Below are positions 33,160 through 44,335 of a stretch of 64,000 bases of DNA, one piece after another. Made by a program: the position numbers and the translations under genes. Source of the DNA: Neckera pumila (Eukaryota; Streptophyta; Bryopsida; Hypnales; Neckeraceae); the NCBI GenBank assembly GCA_963969595.1, contig OZ018416.1, forward strand, positions 23,452,065-23,516,064, given 5' to 3'. The notes beneath the pieces were generated by a model that did no database searches, was not told where the DNA came from, and saw only the letters and a program-made list of their open reading frames with translations. Within the stretch, counting starts at the first letter, position 1. Each line of letters begins with the position of its first letter.

Positions 33160-34806
33160 GTGTCCATACCTCAGCTTTGCAAAAGCAGATCGGGAGCGTC
33201 CAGTTGCTCTTCAGAGATTAAGCTCCGAAAAGTAGTTCTGGTCATACCTTGTAAGGAACCGGCGAGAACCGAGCTCATAGACAACCTCCACGCGACGGGT
33301 CATTTAGGGTTGATGGATAAACCCTGGGGGTTTAGAAAGGAGCAAATGGTGAGAGAGCTGAAGGGTAAATTGTAGAATCAGTTCGACAATACTGTCTGGG
33401 GGCGCCCAACCAAGTGGAAAGAAGAGAGGTGGAGAGAGGTCTACAACTTTTGGTTAGAGGGTTCCGGCATGGCGGCTCGGAGAGCTGAATTCATCCATAA
33501 CAAGTTTCATGGAGAGCCAAGCAACAAGAACGGATATGCGATCGCGGATTGCATAAACAACCGGCGCCTCCGCCTTCTCCAGTTCCTGATCCAAATCATG
33601 TACCTGGAGAAGCCAATGAGGGTGACGATGACCCTCGGCAACACCATTTTCGGGGCCCTGAGCGGGGAACGAAAGGTGAACTGGGCCCAGATCTTTTGCG
33701 ATCTGGTGTCCCAGCTTGTGACAAGAGTTGGAAAGAGTAGGGTCACTCCTTTGAGTCCCTACCTCTTTCACCCCTACCAGCGCAACCAACTCCTCACCGA
33801 CATGGTAGAGAAGACGTAGAACATTCAGGAATCCATCTTGAAGTATGGAGAGTCGGGTTTGGATGACGAACCGAAGGACGTATATGGATTCAAACCCGAG
33901 ACGGAAGAGGAAGATGAGGAGGAACACCTCAGGACGAGGAAGCGAATGAAGACGACACCTCCTCATAAGAGAGGAATTTCTCCTACCAACGGGTCTATTC
34001 CAGAACAGGGACCGGAAGTGGAGATGCGGGATGCCGAAGACCTGACTGATCCGTTCAATCAGTTGACCGGCATCCTCTGCAGAATACAAGCAGATTGGGA
34101 GATCAAGAGAAGGATCCTCGCTAGTATTGGAGAGCTGGTAGGTGCGCCGGGAGACAGTAGGCTATTGGCTAAGGTAGCACAGCACATCACCAATCCGAAA
34201 GAGCACCAGAAGCAAGAGGTAGAGATTTGTCGGCTTCAGTAGGAAGTCGATACTTTGAAGGCAGAGATGGTTGCCTTCAAAAAAGATAAGATCACCGTCC
34301 GAGAGATGGCGGACATAACCCGGAAGGTAGCTGAAATGGTGAAGGCCACCCTCGGAGCGTCTGGATCCGCCGTTGTCAAGACGGAGTTATTCGACAAAGG
34401 GGTACATGAGGAGAAGAAAAAATCCGGGTCCCGGATAATTTGGATCCTGATTGACTTTACCGATCAAGTAGAAGCGGCAAAGGAGGCAGCCGACCCGATA
34501 GACGTCAACAGCTAGAAGCTGAATGGGTCCATGTACTCCAGGGAGATCTAGCTTTTGGACCTCTTGCTGCCGGAATCGTTCGCGGTAGGAGGATCAAATC
34601 CGAGGGAGCCCAAGGATCGGACTCCCAAGTCAAAGAAGAGCCAACGAAGGTTTGGGCTTGGACAAGCGATTCAACTAGACTCATTGCTAGGGTCAGATCT
34701 TCCGGGTCCTGCTGCTGGGGAGCGGAGCAGGAATTTGACAAAAGTCTTCAATCAATTACCTGCGGAATCCAAGAGTCCTACACTGGATGAAGGAGTTGCA
34801 GAATAG
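33160..34806 (+). pseudogene. Family X protein, copy B
   Basis: One reading frame runs 1.65 kb without a frameshift. It is interrupted only by TAG codons at 33373, 33817, 34240, 34513 and 34549, and ends with TAG at 34804. The likely start is ATG 33313 (MDKPWGFRKEQ). The N-domain contains GRPTKW, LLQFLIQIMYLEKPMR, GNTIFGALSGERKVNW and PLSPYLFHPYQRN, all conserved with copies A and C. An acidic linker (33.88-34.03 kb) follows, then a coiled coil (34.2-34.5 kb) and a Ser/Pro/Lys tail. An uninterrupted 1.65-kb frame with only amber codons is unusual: frame-breaking indels would be expected in an old pseudogene. The function is not recognised. Confidence 0.55.
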
Positions 34807-34933
34807 GTAGGAATGTATTTTTGTATAAGATAGTTAGGACCAGATCGGATGTTGATCCGGTCTGGCCGGTTAGGATCAAATCCAGAAGTTTCGTGCGGTT
34901 TCCGAGGGCCTTTTTGCCTTTGTAATCAAGTTG

Positions 34934-34940
34934 TATATAA
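34934..34940 (+). promoter_or_regulatory. Second TATA box, 3' of the family X copy B frame
   Basis: TATATAA in TTGTATATAAGCCAGCC is followed by a pyrimidine-rich segment. Copies A and C have TATTTAGGGG at the corresponding place. A conserved promoter after the coding part would suit a 3' LTR-like region, but no matching 5' repeat was found. Confidence 0.4.
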
Positions 34941-35885
34941 GCCAGCCCCTGCTTGGGAGCTGCGAGTCTTTTTGCCCAAATTTTGCTTGTGTCTTCTATT
35001 GGCTTCTTATTGTGTGTCCCTCCCGTGTGTGGCAGGGCTGTGTAGTGAGGAGTTAGGAAGGCGCACATTGGTTTGAGGGTGATTTCTCCCTTTGGTGTTC
35101 TTGTTTTGATCTTATGTGCAAGTGAGCGGGTTGTGAAAGAGTTGGGAGTGGATTTCAGTTCCTCAACACTTCTAAGGTTTAGGTTTCTAGGTGAGACAGC
35201 CGTTGTTAGGCTAGGCGGATAGGGAGGGATTGTTTAGTCGCGCTAGAACTCCTGGGTAGAAAAGTCGGTTGAGTGTCCGATCTCCTAAGAGATCTTGCTG
35301 CCCAAGTTGATAAACGGAAGAACTTTAGTTGATGTTGGAACGGACGGGTACACTTGTAACCACTTGACTTTGTAGAGATGGAACTTGGCGCCGAGGTAGT
35401 TGTAGTATGAGAGGATTGTACGGGGGGTCTTTGTGTTACCTGTAATCCGAAGAGTTCTCTGGGTTGCTGTGAAGGATCAAACCGGATCCGGATTAGTGTA
35501 AGAGATTGGAGGATAGAAAAGTGGTCTTCAGCCATTATAAGTCACGGAAGGAGTGGCGGGCCTCCCACTCTCAAAAGCAAGCGGCGAACCCTCTGATGGT
35601 GAAACAGAGGTAAAACTAAACCGGATGAGAGTAAGAGTATATATGAGTTGATCAGACCGGATTGGATAGTTGGACGGATTGGAAAAAGAGAGAAAGGTCT
35701 AATTGTAGTTTTTGGTGTTGTGGTGTTTCCAGTTGTGGTGTTAGGACCGGAAAGAAAAATATGGATACGGACTGAGCTTAGAGACTAAATAAGGCTAGAT
35801 ACTTCACAGAATCTTGCGGATTTGATCTTTAGAGTCACTTTGTTATGCTTTAGAGTGGTTTTTGGAAGTATAACTGGAAATTTGC

Positions 35886-36612
35886 TTGCCCTATGCTATA
35901 ACAATTGGCAACTCAGTGAGAGGCACCTCATTAGAATTCAGAGAGCGTAGATGTATTTACCTACTTCCGTTGCGCTTGCAAGAGCGCTTTGTTTGTGTAC
36001 ACTTGGATTTTGTCAGTTCAGTTAGCTTAAGGTCTATTGCTCATGATGTTTTCTTTGTGAAGCACAATCCTTCACCCCAAGTTCTCAAAATCTGGCGTTA
36101 TACACGCTTCAAGCACGATGGAGCTGGAATACCCCTTGGAGAATGCGCTTGTCGTAGTTCTCCTGCGTTCCACAAGGAGGGTGATATGCCCGTGGAGGCT
36201 TTTTATGGGTGCAAATCCAAATCCAACACCCCTCCACCTAATTATGGATTTTTGTCTTGTTTCTCAGGATTGGTGTGCCGCAATTGAGGAGAGCGTTGAG
36301 TACTCTGCACTCCAATTGGCTTTGTGGGATTTGGATTAGCTTGAGGGGCCTAAATGGTTCATGGATGCAGCATTTCTGTGCAATCAGTTTGAGAAGAACT
36401 TGATGTGCTTCTGTAAGTCTTGGATCACCAATGTTCCTCTGCCCTGTCGCATCCGAGAATCAAGGCTGCAGATCCTGGCTATTGATGAGCTCGCCCAATT
36501 GAAAGACATTTTTACGGACTGTGGATCAATTGAACTATTTGCAAGTGACAATGCACGGCTTCACCTTCCGCAGCGTGTTTACTTAACATGCTTTATTGGT
36601 TTAGGCATGTAG
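35886..36612 (+). pseudogene. Unrecognised coding remnant
   Basis: Two overlapping frames with coding-like composition follow each other: 35886-36287 (motifs WRYTRFKHDGAGIP, GECACRSSPAF) and 36118-36612, which continues past a TAG near 36337. Cysteine-rich stretches such as FCKSWITNVPLPC occur in the second. I recognise no family and there is no clear start codon (the first frame opens with TTG). It may be the tail of an old element lying between the transposase gene and the repeats that follow. Confidence 0.25.
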
Positions 36613-37850
36613 GATGTTTGTGTTTATTTAACACGAGTTCTTTTGAGGAGTCAGGCATGTAGGATGTTCGAGAGAGACTTTTGTGTCCCACCTACTAGGT
36701 ATTTTGTAAATTTTGGGATTGTGGTACCTGGATTTCAACCATTTTTTGGAACTGTACCGTAGAAAGATAGTTTTACAAGCCATTTCAAGAGAAATTTTTG
36801 AGGAGTGTGGTACTTTTAGGACATTTTGGTCTCTCAACCATTTTTTGTAAATCGCCCAAATAGGCAAGGCTATTAATGGACAATGGAGCTGCATTCCTTG
36901 TCTTGAAGTTGCACTCCGTGAAATTGGGTGCATGTTGATGATGACTGTTGTTTGGGTTGATTTTTGTGTTTCTTTTTCATGATCTTCACCTTAGAGATTT
37001 GTGGTCCGTTTATGGTGTGTTGTACAAATGATCTTGGTTCATGACCCTCGTTCAACTGTTATGTCAAATATTTGGATCACTTGTTCCAGTTTTAAGTCAT
37101 GAATTCTTATCCCTTCTTCAAGTTGTAACACTTGGGTTCAGGGTCCAAACTCTTACACAAGTAGTAGAGTTTTCTGAGAACTGACTCCTACTCCAGTAGG
37201 AGCAAATAAAATGAAATTGTCATTTAGAAGAGAACAAATTCATCTTGTGAGCAAATACTGTCAGTATGGTAAGAAGCAGCCCTTTTTTCCAACCACCATA
37301 GGTCTAGATGGATCCATTTCTAAATGAAAGTCTATTTTCCACATGACAAAAGTAATCTTTGGTCGCCCTTGAATTTTCTAGGATTGCTTTAAAATTTGGA
37401 TGAGCCTCTTGCAAATTGGATGAAAAAGTGTCTTAATATGGGAGAAGAGTGTTTTCTAGTCCAAAAGATGGATGCAGATAGAAATAAATCCCTTGACCAA
37501 ATTATTTTTGGATTGTAACTAGGGGCCCCTTTTCCGTCATGAAGAAAATGTAGTTGTTGTCAAAGGTTTGAGAATAAACAAAATTTTAGTCTTTGTACAA
37601 TGACAAGGGACTTCCAAAGAATGCAATTATGTACTGTTAGTACGGAGACAAGGGACTTCCTTCCAATGAAATCATACTCTTAGTTGGTGAGAAGGGACTT
37701 CCAAAGAATGGAATCATACCCTTAGGATGGTGACAAGTGACTTTCCAAGGACTCATAATCTAGTGCTCATATTGTAGGAAGTATTTTTTGTTTCTAGATT
37801 CTTTCAATGTAATTGCCAATGTGGCAATATAAAAATTTTGGCCACTCCAC
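36613..37850. other. No gene seen
   Basis: AT-rich sequence. Diverged short repeats around 37.6-37.76 kb (GACAAGGGACTTCCAAAGAATG type) recur three or four times. Confidence 0.5.
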
Positions 37851-38779
37851 TTAACTCCTAAAGGTCAGAGACTATGTTTTCACCAAAAACACTCTAAAAT
37901 TGTCATTTCTAGTATAAGTATCAAATTTTAGAAAAAAAACATTTTTTGACACATGTAACTATAGGATCTTGTAGTAAACTTGTTTGAAAATATGTAGAGA
38001 AAATTTCAGAATTTTCCACCTTGTAGATTGCAAGATATTAACATTGAATTGACAAAAAACGTTTTTTGGACCCTGCAAAAAATCGGGCAGTTGCACTTCA
38101 CAAGGTCACATTTAAATGAAAAAATGTCCAAAATGGTGGTTATTCCTTGGATTAACTTTTTAAAGAAAGTTGGCTACATGCTTGAAAAATTTCAAATCAT
38201 TTGGAATTATACAACATACAGGAAAAAAATATTAAATAGAGAGAAGTAGAGAATGATTCAAAACATGAAAATGTTAAGAATTTAATTATGGAATTGAAAA
38301 ATGTCAATCCCAACGGTTGTAATGTTATTATAAACAATATACATCCTATACTTTTATTTTTTTCAAAAAATATTAAAAATTGAGTTAAATAAAGGACTTC
38401 AAAGTTTATTTTAGAGGAGGGAATCTATAACTGCCCGCAAATTAGAACACTTCATAATTTTCATCTCATAAATCAAAATGGAATAATTCAAAGCTTTACA
38501 CGTGTATATAAACCTAAAGAACCAATTTCAAATTTTTATTTTTTTTAAAAGCGATTTTTTAGAAAATTTTTGAGCTGCCCGCCGACCACTGAAAATGACA
38601 TATCATCTAGTAACTTTTTAACCATGTAGTCAAAAGCTTTGAAAACTGTTGGGCCTTAAAGCTACTCCTTGGGCACACATTGTGTGAAATTTTCAAAGAA
38701 AAAGAAAATTTCCGTCCATAGTGAGTTGCCCAAAATCGCTATATTGCCAAAAAACGCCGTTTGGTCCTTTAGGGGTTAA
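37851..38779. mobile_element. TTAA-flanked 0.93-kb TIR element, copy 4
   Basis: It begins TTAACTCCTAAAGGTC and ends GTCCTTTAGGGGTTAA. Length is 929 bp. The order of blocks is conserved with the other copies: ACACATGTAACTATAGGATC, GATTGCAAGATATTAACATT, AATTTCAAATCATTTGGAAT and GAATTTAATTATGGAATTG. A small open frame inside (38028-38249) is not conserved. The structure fits a non-autonomous element. Confidence 0.8.
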
Positions 38780-39100
38780 GATGAATCTCTAAAGTTAGGA
38801 AGTCCAAACGGAGAACTCTTGGGATTCCAGAAAGAGGACAAGTGATGCCAATTTTGGATCTACTTTTTTGTAACTTCAAATGTTGCAAGATAAAAAACCA
38901 TGTTAGCTTTCCTACAATAAATATTTTTTTTTTATGTTTTGCGGTATTGCCAAAAATTATGGTATTTGAAGTCTAAACCTCAACTTTGAGGGATGCAACC
39001 ATAAATCACATAAAAAGTAATTTTCTAAATTTAGGATATTTTGGACTCTACCGGTTTTATTTTTGTTCACATTCAAACATGTGAAAATTGGAATGCAATT

Positions 39101-39270
39101 ATCCACTTCCAATGCCACTAAAATTCCACACTTGTCCCCTAACCCACTTCTTCCCCATTTTTTTTATCATTAAGATTATGCACTTCCAATGCCACTAAAA
39201 TTCCACACTTGTCCCCTAACCCACTTCCTCCCCATTTTTTTTATTATTAAGATTATCCACTCCCAATGAG
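39101..39270. repeat. 77-bp tandem repeat, 2.2 units
   Basis: ATCCACTTCCAATGCCACTA at 39101 recurs at 39178 and partly at 39255. The first two units are nearly identical. Confidence 0.9.
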
Positions 39271-39299
39271 AGAAATTTTTCTAAACCACTTTTGTAAAT

Positions 39300-39560
39300 C
39301 TGATTTTGAATTTTTTAAGTATATATATTTCAACTCAAAGAATTTTTTAAATTGTAAAAATTGCATTCAAAAAGGAATCCTACAAGTTATTTTTTAAATA
39401 AAATGTTGTTAGTGCCCAAAAAACAAGATTGTCCATAACTTTCTCATAACAAATCCAAATGAAATGAATCAAAGCTTCCCAAATATACAAGAATATAATC
39501 TATAGGAAAAAAAATCTTAAAACTTCTTTCCTATTCCTATTCATTTGCAAACAAAATGAG
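39300..39560. mobile_element. Partial, inverted relative of the TTAA-flanked family
   Basis: CCTACAAGTTATTTTTT, TTTCTCATAACAAATCCAAA and ATAATCTATAGG blocks match the reverse complement of copy 3 (about 12.37-12.54 kb). No termini could be placed. Confidence 0.4.
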
Positions 39561-39794
39561 AAAAAACTGAAAATCGACCAACTAAGATCCTATAATTTTC
39601 ACTACCTTCTAGATATGTATGTATGTGCCAATTTATAAAATTTATCTCATGATTTGTATTAACCACTTCCTAAGAGAGTATTTCTATATATTGTGAATCA
39701 TTCTGATAATTTTATATTCAAAGAATTATCCTTCCAGATATATCCGTTTTGAATTGACATTGGTATTATTTCAATTTTCTAGGATCTAGCTTGA

Positions 39795-40005
39795 TTGGCC
39801 CTAAATATTACCCCCTTCATGGTCCAAAAAAATATACTTGTTGTGGCCTCAAATATTAGCCACCTAGATGGTCCAAAAAAATATGCTTGTTGTAGCCTCA
39901 AATATTAGCCACCTAGATGGTCCAAAAAAATATGCTTGTTGTGGCCTCAAATATTAGCCATCGTGATGGTCCAAAAAAATATTCCAAAACAATATACATT
40001 ATTGT
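39795..40005. repeat. 49-bp tandem repeat, about four units
   Basis: ATGGTCCAAAAAAATAT starts units at 39819, 39868, 39917 and 39966. The units share CTTGTTGTGGCCTCAAATAT. Confidence 0.9.
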
Positions 40006-40244
40006 ATTTTGTCATTCAATTTTTAGAAAGTAGTAGAGACAAATATTAACCATTTGCTGATTTCTAAAAGGATATAAAATGGGACCATTTGGTGTTACTT
40101 AAAAATATCTTGATCATTTAATGATTAAATGTAAATTAAGCTAATTACTTGGTATACCAATATATGAATTTCTTGGACTTCACATCCTTGCTTTCAGTAC
40201 TAAATGGATTAGATAGAACTTCCATGCACCTTAAAATAGAATCA

Positions 40245-40305
40245 TTACCCTAAATCCTAAACCCTAAATCCTAGATCCTAGATCCTAGACCCTAAAAGCC
40301 CTAGT
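40245..40305. repeat. Degenerate interstitial telomere-like repeat
   Basis: CCCTAAATCCTAAACCCTAA is followed by CTAGATCCTAGATCC variants of the plant telomeric unit. The run is short and degenerate. Confidence 0.7.
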
Positions 40306-41484
40306 CTCCTTTTTAATGTATAATATTTTATACACTATATAAAAACTGATTTTGATAATATGAAACCATTCACTATTACTCTATACTTTATAGTAGTCTA
40401 ATCTCAAATTTAGACAACAAAAAAGATTGATGAAACAATCAAATTTAAAAAATAAAACTCTCCTATCTAATTATAGCTGTATTTTCCTTTTCTATATGAT
40501 CTCTAACATGCCTAGTTTGAATTTGTATGGTTACAATTTAATAAAATCTCTTGAGTACAATTATTTGACCCTTAAATCCACCATTTCTATAGAAGCGTTG
40601 CTTATGAACAAAAATGCTAAACTGCTTCGTGGCTGGCATATGTCAGTGTCAAAATACAGCCCATCGGATGCTTTCAAAGGTCCAATTGCTACAAAATCAC
40701 ACTCAATCTAACTGGCTGTCTTCACATTATATTGGGATGATGTACAAAGTCCAGCTATTGCATTGCAGGCATATTTAGAGATATAAATGACAAATTTGCA
40801 GTAGCATAGAAGCATTTCAGATGCTTCACCCAATCCAATTTCTTGCAGTTAATGCCTTCAACCATAAATGGCAATGGAATGACAGAAAGGCCACCCTAAA
40901 CACCCTACGATTTTATTTGTTTCGTGCAATATGTGTTAACACAATTTTGGCTATTTTTAAGTATATGTTCAAAAAGTACATTCATCCAACATTGGGAGAG
41001 TGAGATCCTCATGTATCTTGATGCTAAAGTTCCTTACTATATTTTTTACTAACTTTGGATAGATCAATGCTTCACAAACTAATACTATGTACCTTTCTAA
41101 AATCCAGCAAATGACTTCAAATCTATGGCAAGACTCAAGTTATTTAAACTACATGTATAAATATACAAGAAAGCCTAAACAAAGGGATCAATACCTAAGA
41201 TCCAATAATTTGACTGCAACATCTATTATAAAATTGTGTCGACCTAAACCCCACCAATTCGAGAATTGTTCATCCTCGGCAGCCTGCGGTTTTAGGGTAC
41301 CTAATACTCAACATTGTTTGCTTATACTAGCCGCAATTCCTCTTTGTCTACGATACCCTAAGCCTCCCAGCACCCTAAAATTCTGCCCACAAGCAAATCA
41401 CTACCCTATGTACATGCACTGTAAATCTCCCCCCAGCACTTGATGAAATAAAAAGTTTATTTGTCAATGAAACCTGTCTACTGG
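40306..41484. other. No supported gene
   Basis: Short open frames at 40427-40711 and 41087-41443 have no recognisable motifs, and the sequence is AT-rich. Nothing else is seen up to the start of family X copy C. Confidence 0.45.
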
Positions 41485-42159
41485 TGTGGGAGCCCAGAAT
41501 GCCAAATTCTACTACTTTGTAATAGAATTAGGTTAAAGACATTTTATTTCCATATTTTGTTTGTTGTTTTATAGGTTAATGTACATAGTTTAGTAGATTT
41601 TTAGATTAACAGCCACCGGATCTCTTAAAAGAGATAAAATGGTTAAAACGGATCTTAATTGTTCCTGTCTTGAACTGGAAATCAAAAACCTATGTGGGGT
41701 CACAACCAAGATTCCAGAGATTTGGAGACAATCAAACCAGTATCAAAAACAAAAACTAGGAGCCAACAATCACTAACGGGAAAACAAAAGAGCCGTTGAA
41801 CAAAAATCATTTCCTGGTGTAGACAGGAACGACCAATTCCAACGGTGGAAAAATCGGACGGTCAGGAGAGAAGAAGGGGTCAGGTAGAAGCATCCGCATT
41901 CTATCTTCTCATTTTGGTGTTTCCTGGTTGTGAGTGAATGTTTGCAAGGAAGTGTGGCAATGAAGAGCTTGGAGGAGTGCAACTTTTGAGATTCTGGTCC
42001 CGGTTAGGCGGTTGTGAGATTGATTAGCTTTATGAGAGTGAACAACAGTAGGGCGCAAGTGATTAGGGCAGGAAGAGTTGAGAGGTTGTTAATCAATCCA
42101 AGTAGTTGCTCAGAGCCATGGTAAAGGCAAAGGCGAGTGAAGAGTCGCCTTTATTCAAA

Positions 42160-43848
42160 TTCCAGTAGTAGTATTCGGACTGTTGAAAAATGCCAAGGAG
42201 AAGGTGCTCTTGCGGGAGGACCTGAAAGGACTAGGATGCGATGGTTTCATGCGGAGGTCGTGGAACCTGAAGAACAAGTCAATTGTTGGGGAGCTGCTCA
42301 CGAAGTAGTTAAGCAAGTGGCATCACACGATCCGGGCGTAGCCAACCAAATGGACTCCGGAGATATAGAGCGAGGTATGCAATTTTCCCAAGGAAGGGGA
42401 AGGAGTAGCTAGATGTCAGCACGAGTTTGATAGTGGTAAGTTTTGCAACCCTGACCACCCTAAGGATGAATATGTCGTGACAGATTGCACAAATTTAAGG
42501 CATAGGAGAGTGTTGGAGTTCTTAGTTCCAATTTTGAATCCGGAGCATCCTACTTGGACCACCATTACAATAGCAAAAACGATATTTGGAGCGCGAACTG
42601 GAGGGAGGAAAATGAGTTGGGGTTTAAAATTGAAGGAAGTTGTGGGCAAAATGGTCTCAGTTGTAGGCAAGTCCAGACCTTCCGATTTATCTCCCTTTCT
42701 CTTCCACCTCTATAAGCACAATGAGTTACTGAGAGGGAAGGAAGTAACCAAGTACAAGTCTGCGGACGTGATGTTACAGCATGACATTAGTCCAAAACCG
42801 GAAGAGTAGAGAGAAGCATCACTAGAGGAGTCAAAACCGGAAGAGGAACCAGAGGAACCCCAAAAGAAAGGCAAGGAAGTAGCTAAAGAGGGGACTAGTA
42901 AGGATCCGGTTTGAACGAAGTCAAATGACCCTCTTAGGGCAATTATAAGTGAACTGAAGGGCATTTGAGAAAAAATGATGAGTGATAAGGAGGTGATCCG
43001 GAAGTCAAAAAATCAGATAGCTAGCCTAACCAATCAAGTAAAGGATTTGAAGAAGGAGATAGGAAAAAAGTTTGATTGAGGTTAGACAGCTTTCAGCTGA
43101 AACCTTAGACACCCTTAACCGGATCCGGAAGTTTGTTGGAAATTTGGACGATGTAATTAACAAAGCCAAACTTTATGAGGCTGGAATTCTCAAGGAAGGA
43201 TCTCAGATGGGATCCAAGGTTGTTTCAATCTTGGTGTCCTATCATGAGAAGATGGAGCAGACCTTATTTGAGTTGAGAGAAGTCATGGAGAATGCGGGCT
43301 TCCACTTGGAACCGGAACCAGCAAAGGCAAAAAAAAAGGTAAAGGAGGAAACTCTAAGCAAGGCAATGCCGTCAAAAGGTTCAGCTGACCGGAAGAGAAG
43401 ACCACACCAGTCAGCCGCTCCAAGTTGAAGATTGACATGGCAACCAAAAAAGAGTTTTTACTTGGATCCCAGATCTGCACTCAGAGTAAGTTTGTAGAAC
43501 CGAATCAGGGCACTCCACAGAGCACCCTTTCCGGTCAGTCAGACAAGCCAGCAACAAAATGACAGAAATCAACATCAAAAAGAGGTAGGGAGGCGTCACC
43601 CACGATTGAGGTTGAATCTGAAGAGGATGAGTCGCTAGAGACCACGGAGAAGGAGGAGAACCAGTCCAAATCAAGAAAAGAATTCGAGGAAGGAGAAGAA
43701 GAATCTGAACCGGAACCGAAACCGAAACCTATGCGTGAAAAGGGGAAAGGTAAACCTTCAACTCCTCCAAAGGGGAAAGCTTCTAAGTCTACTGGTGGTA
43801 GACAGCAGCCAACAAAGAAGGGAGTGGTCAAGACTACACCAACGCCAT
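42160..43848 (+). pseudogene. Family X protein, copy C
   Basis: The frame contains SWNLKNK, PTKW, RRVLEFLVPILNPEHP, AKTIFGARTGGRK and DLSPFLFHLYKHNELL, aligned without difficulty to A and B. The coiled coil spans about 42.97-43.30 kb and the acidic then Lys/Pro-rich tail runs to about 43,848. In-frame TAGs lie at 42306, 42339, 42366 and 42807. TGAs lie near 42,913, 42,969 and 43,560. Frameshifts lie near 43,070 and 43,430. The TAG at 42366 stands where A and B have Trp. The TAG at 42306 aligns exactly with a TAG of copy A. The tail is cut by the MITE at 43849. Confidence 0.55.
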
Positions 43849-44007
43849 CACTAGTAGAAATTCAGTTTTTCTGTTGTTTTGGTCACGTTGATCCGGTCAA
43901 AATCTGACAGAATTCTGTTGACTTTGTTGATTTTCAACAGAATTCTATCAGATTTTAACCGGATCAACACGACCAAAACAACAGAAAAACTGAATTTTCT
44001 ACTAGTG
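43849..44007. mobile_element. CACTA-type foldback MITE, 159 bp
   Basis: It starts CACTAGTAGAAATTCAG and ends CTGAATTTTCTACTAGTG. The arms (for example TTTTTCTGTTGTTTTGGTC) pair along most of the length. The exact 3-bp duplication CAT lies at 43846-43848 and 44008-44010. It is inserted at the end of the family X copy C frame. Confidence 0.92.
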
Positions 44008-44317
44008 CATCCAAGCAATAGAAGAAGTAGGTAGAAAGTTTTTTAGAAGTTGAGTTAGGAAGTTAGTGGAACTCCAGTTTTTGGTAGGTGGAAAGTAAAA
44101 GTAGAGTCCAATTAAGTTTACTTTAGGAAAGTGAAAGACAGATGGAGTTCAGTTAAGTAGAGGAAAGTTAAAGTTTTAGAAAGCAGCTTTCTAGTTGCTT
44201 TCCAGTTGCATGCACCTGGACAGCTTGATCCGATTTTTCTGGATCTGAGATTCGTTTTTGTAGAAAGGGCCGGCTGTTAGGAAGTCAACACTACTAGTTA
44301 GGATTTTGAGATTGGGA

Positions 44318-44335
44318 GAATGACACGTGTCATTC
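44318..44335. promoter_or_regulatory. Perfect 18-bp palindrome with a CACGTG G-box core
   Basis: GAATGACACGTGTCATTC is its own reverse complement. It lies about 70 bp upstream of the TATTTAGGGGG TATA-like string. Copy A keeps the site with one changed base (13643-13660). A bZIP or bHLH binding site is the natural reading, driving transcription from the 3' part of the element. Confidence 0.55.

Larger units (their letters stand above)
32640..35640 (+). mobile_element. Family X repeat, copy B
   Basis: Its coding part aligns with copies A and C. Its 3' part (about 34.8-35.64 kb) shares the order of TATA-like site, pyrimidine-rich leader and GAAACAGAGGTAAAACTAAACCGG-type sequence with them. This copy is the most GC-rich of the three. 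The ends are uncertain: neither TGTGGGAGCCC nor the GGGAACAATA...GAGTCATC end was found. Confidence 0.5.

Noticed and set aside
33160..34806. TAG reassigned to an amino acid in this genome
   Set aside because: The intact 1,292-codon SF3B1 frame contains no in-frame TAG or TAA apart from its normal ending, although Gln and Trp are frequent. Some element TAGs align with Trp and others with Gln.
40245..40305. A true telomere or chromosome end
   Set aside because: The CCCTAAA-type run is only about 60 bp, degenerate and internal.
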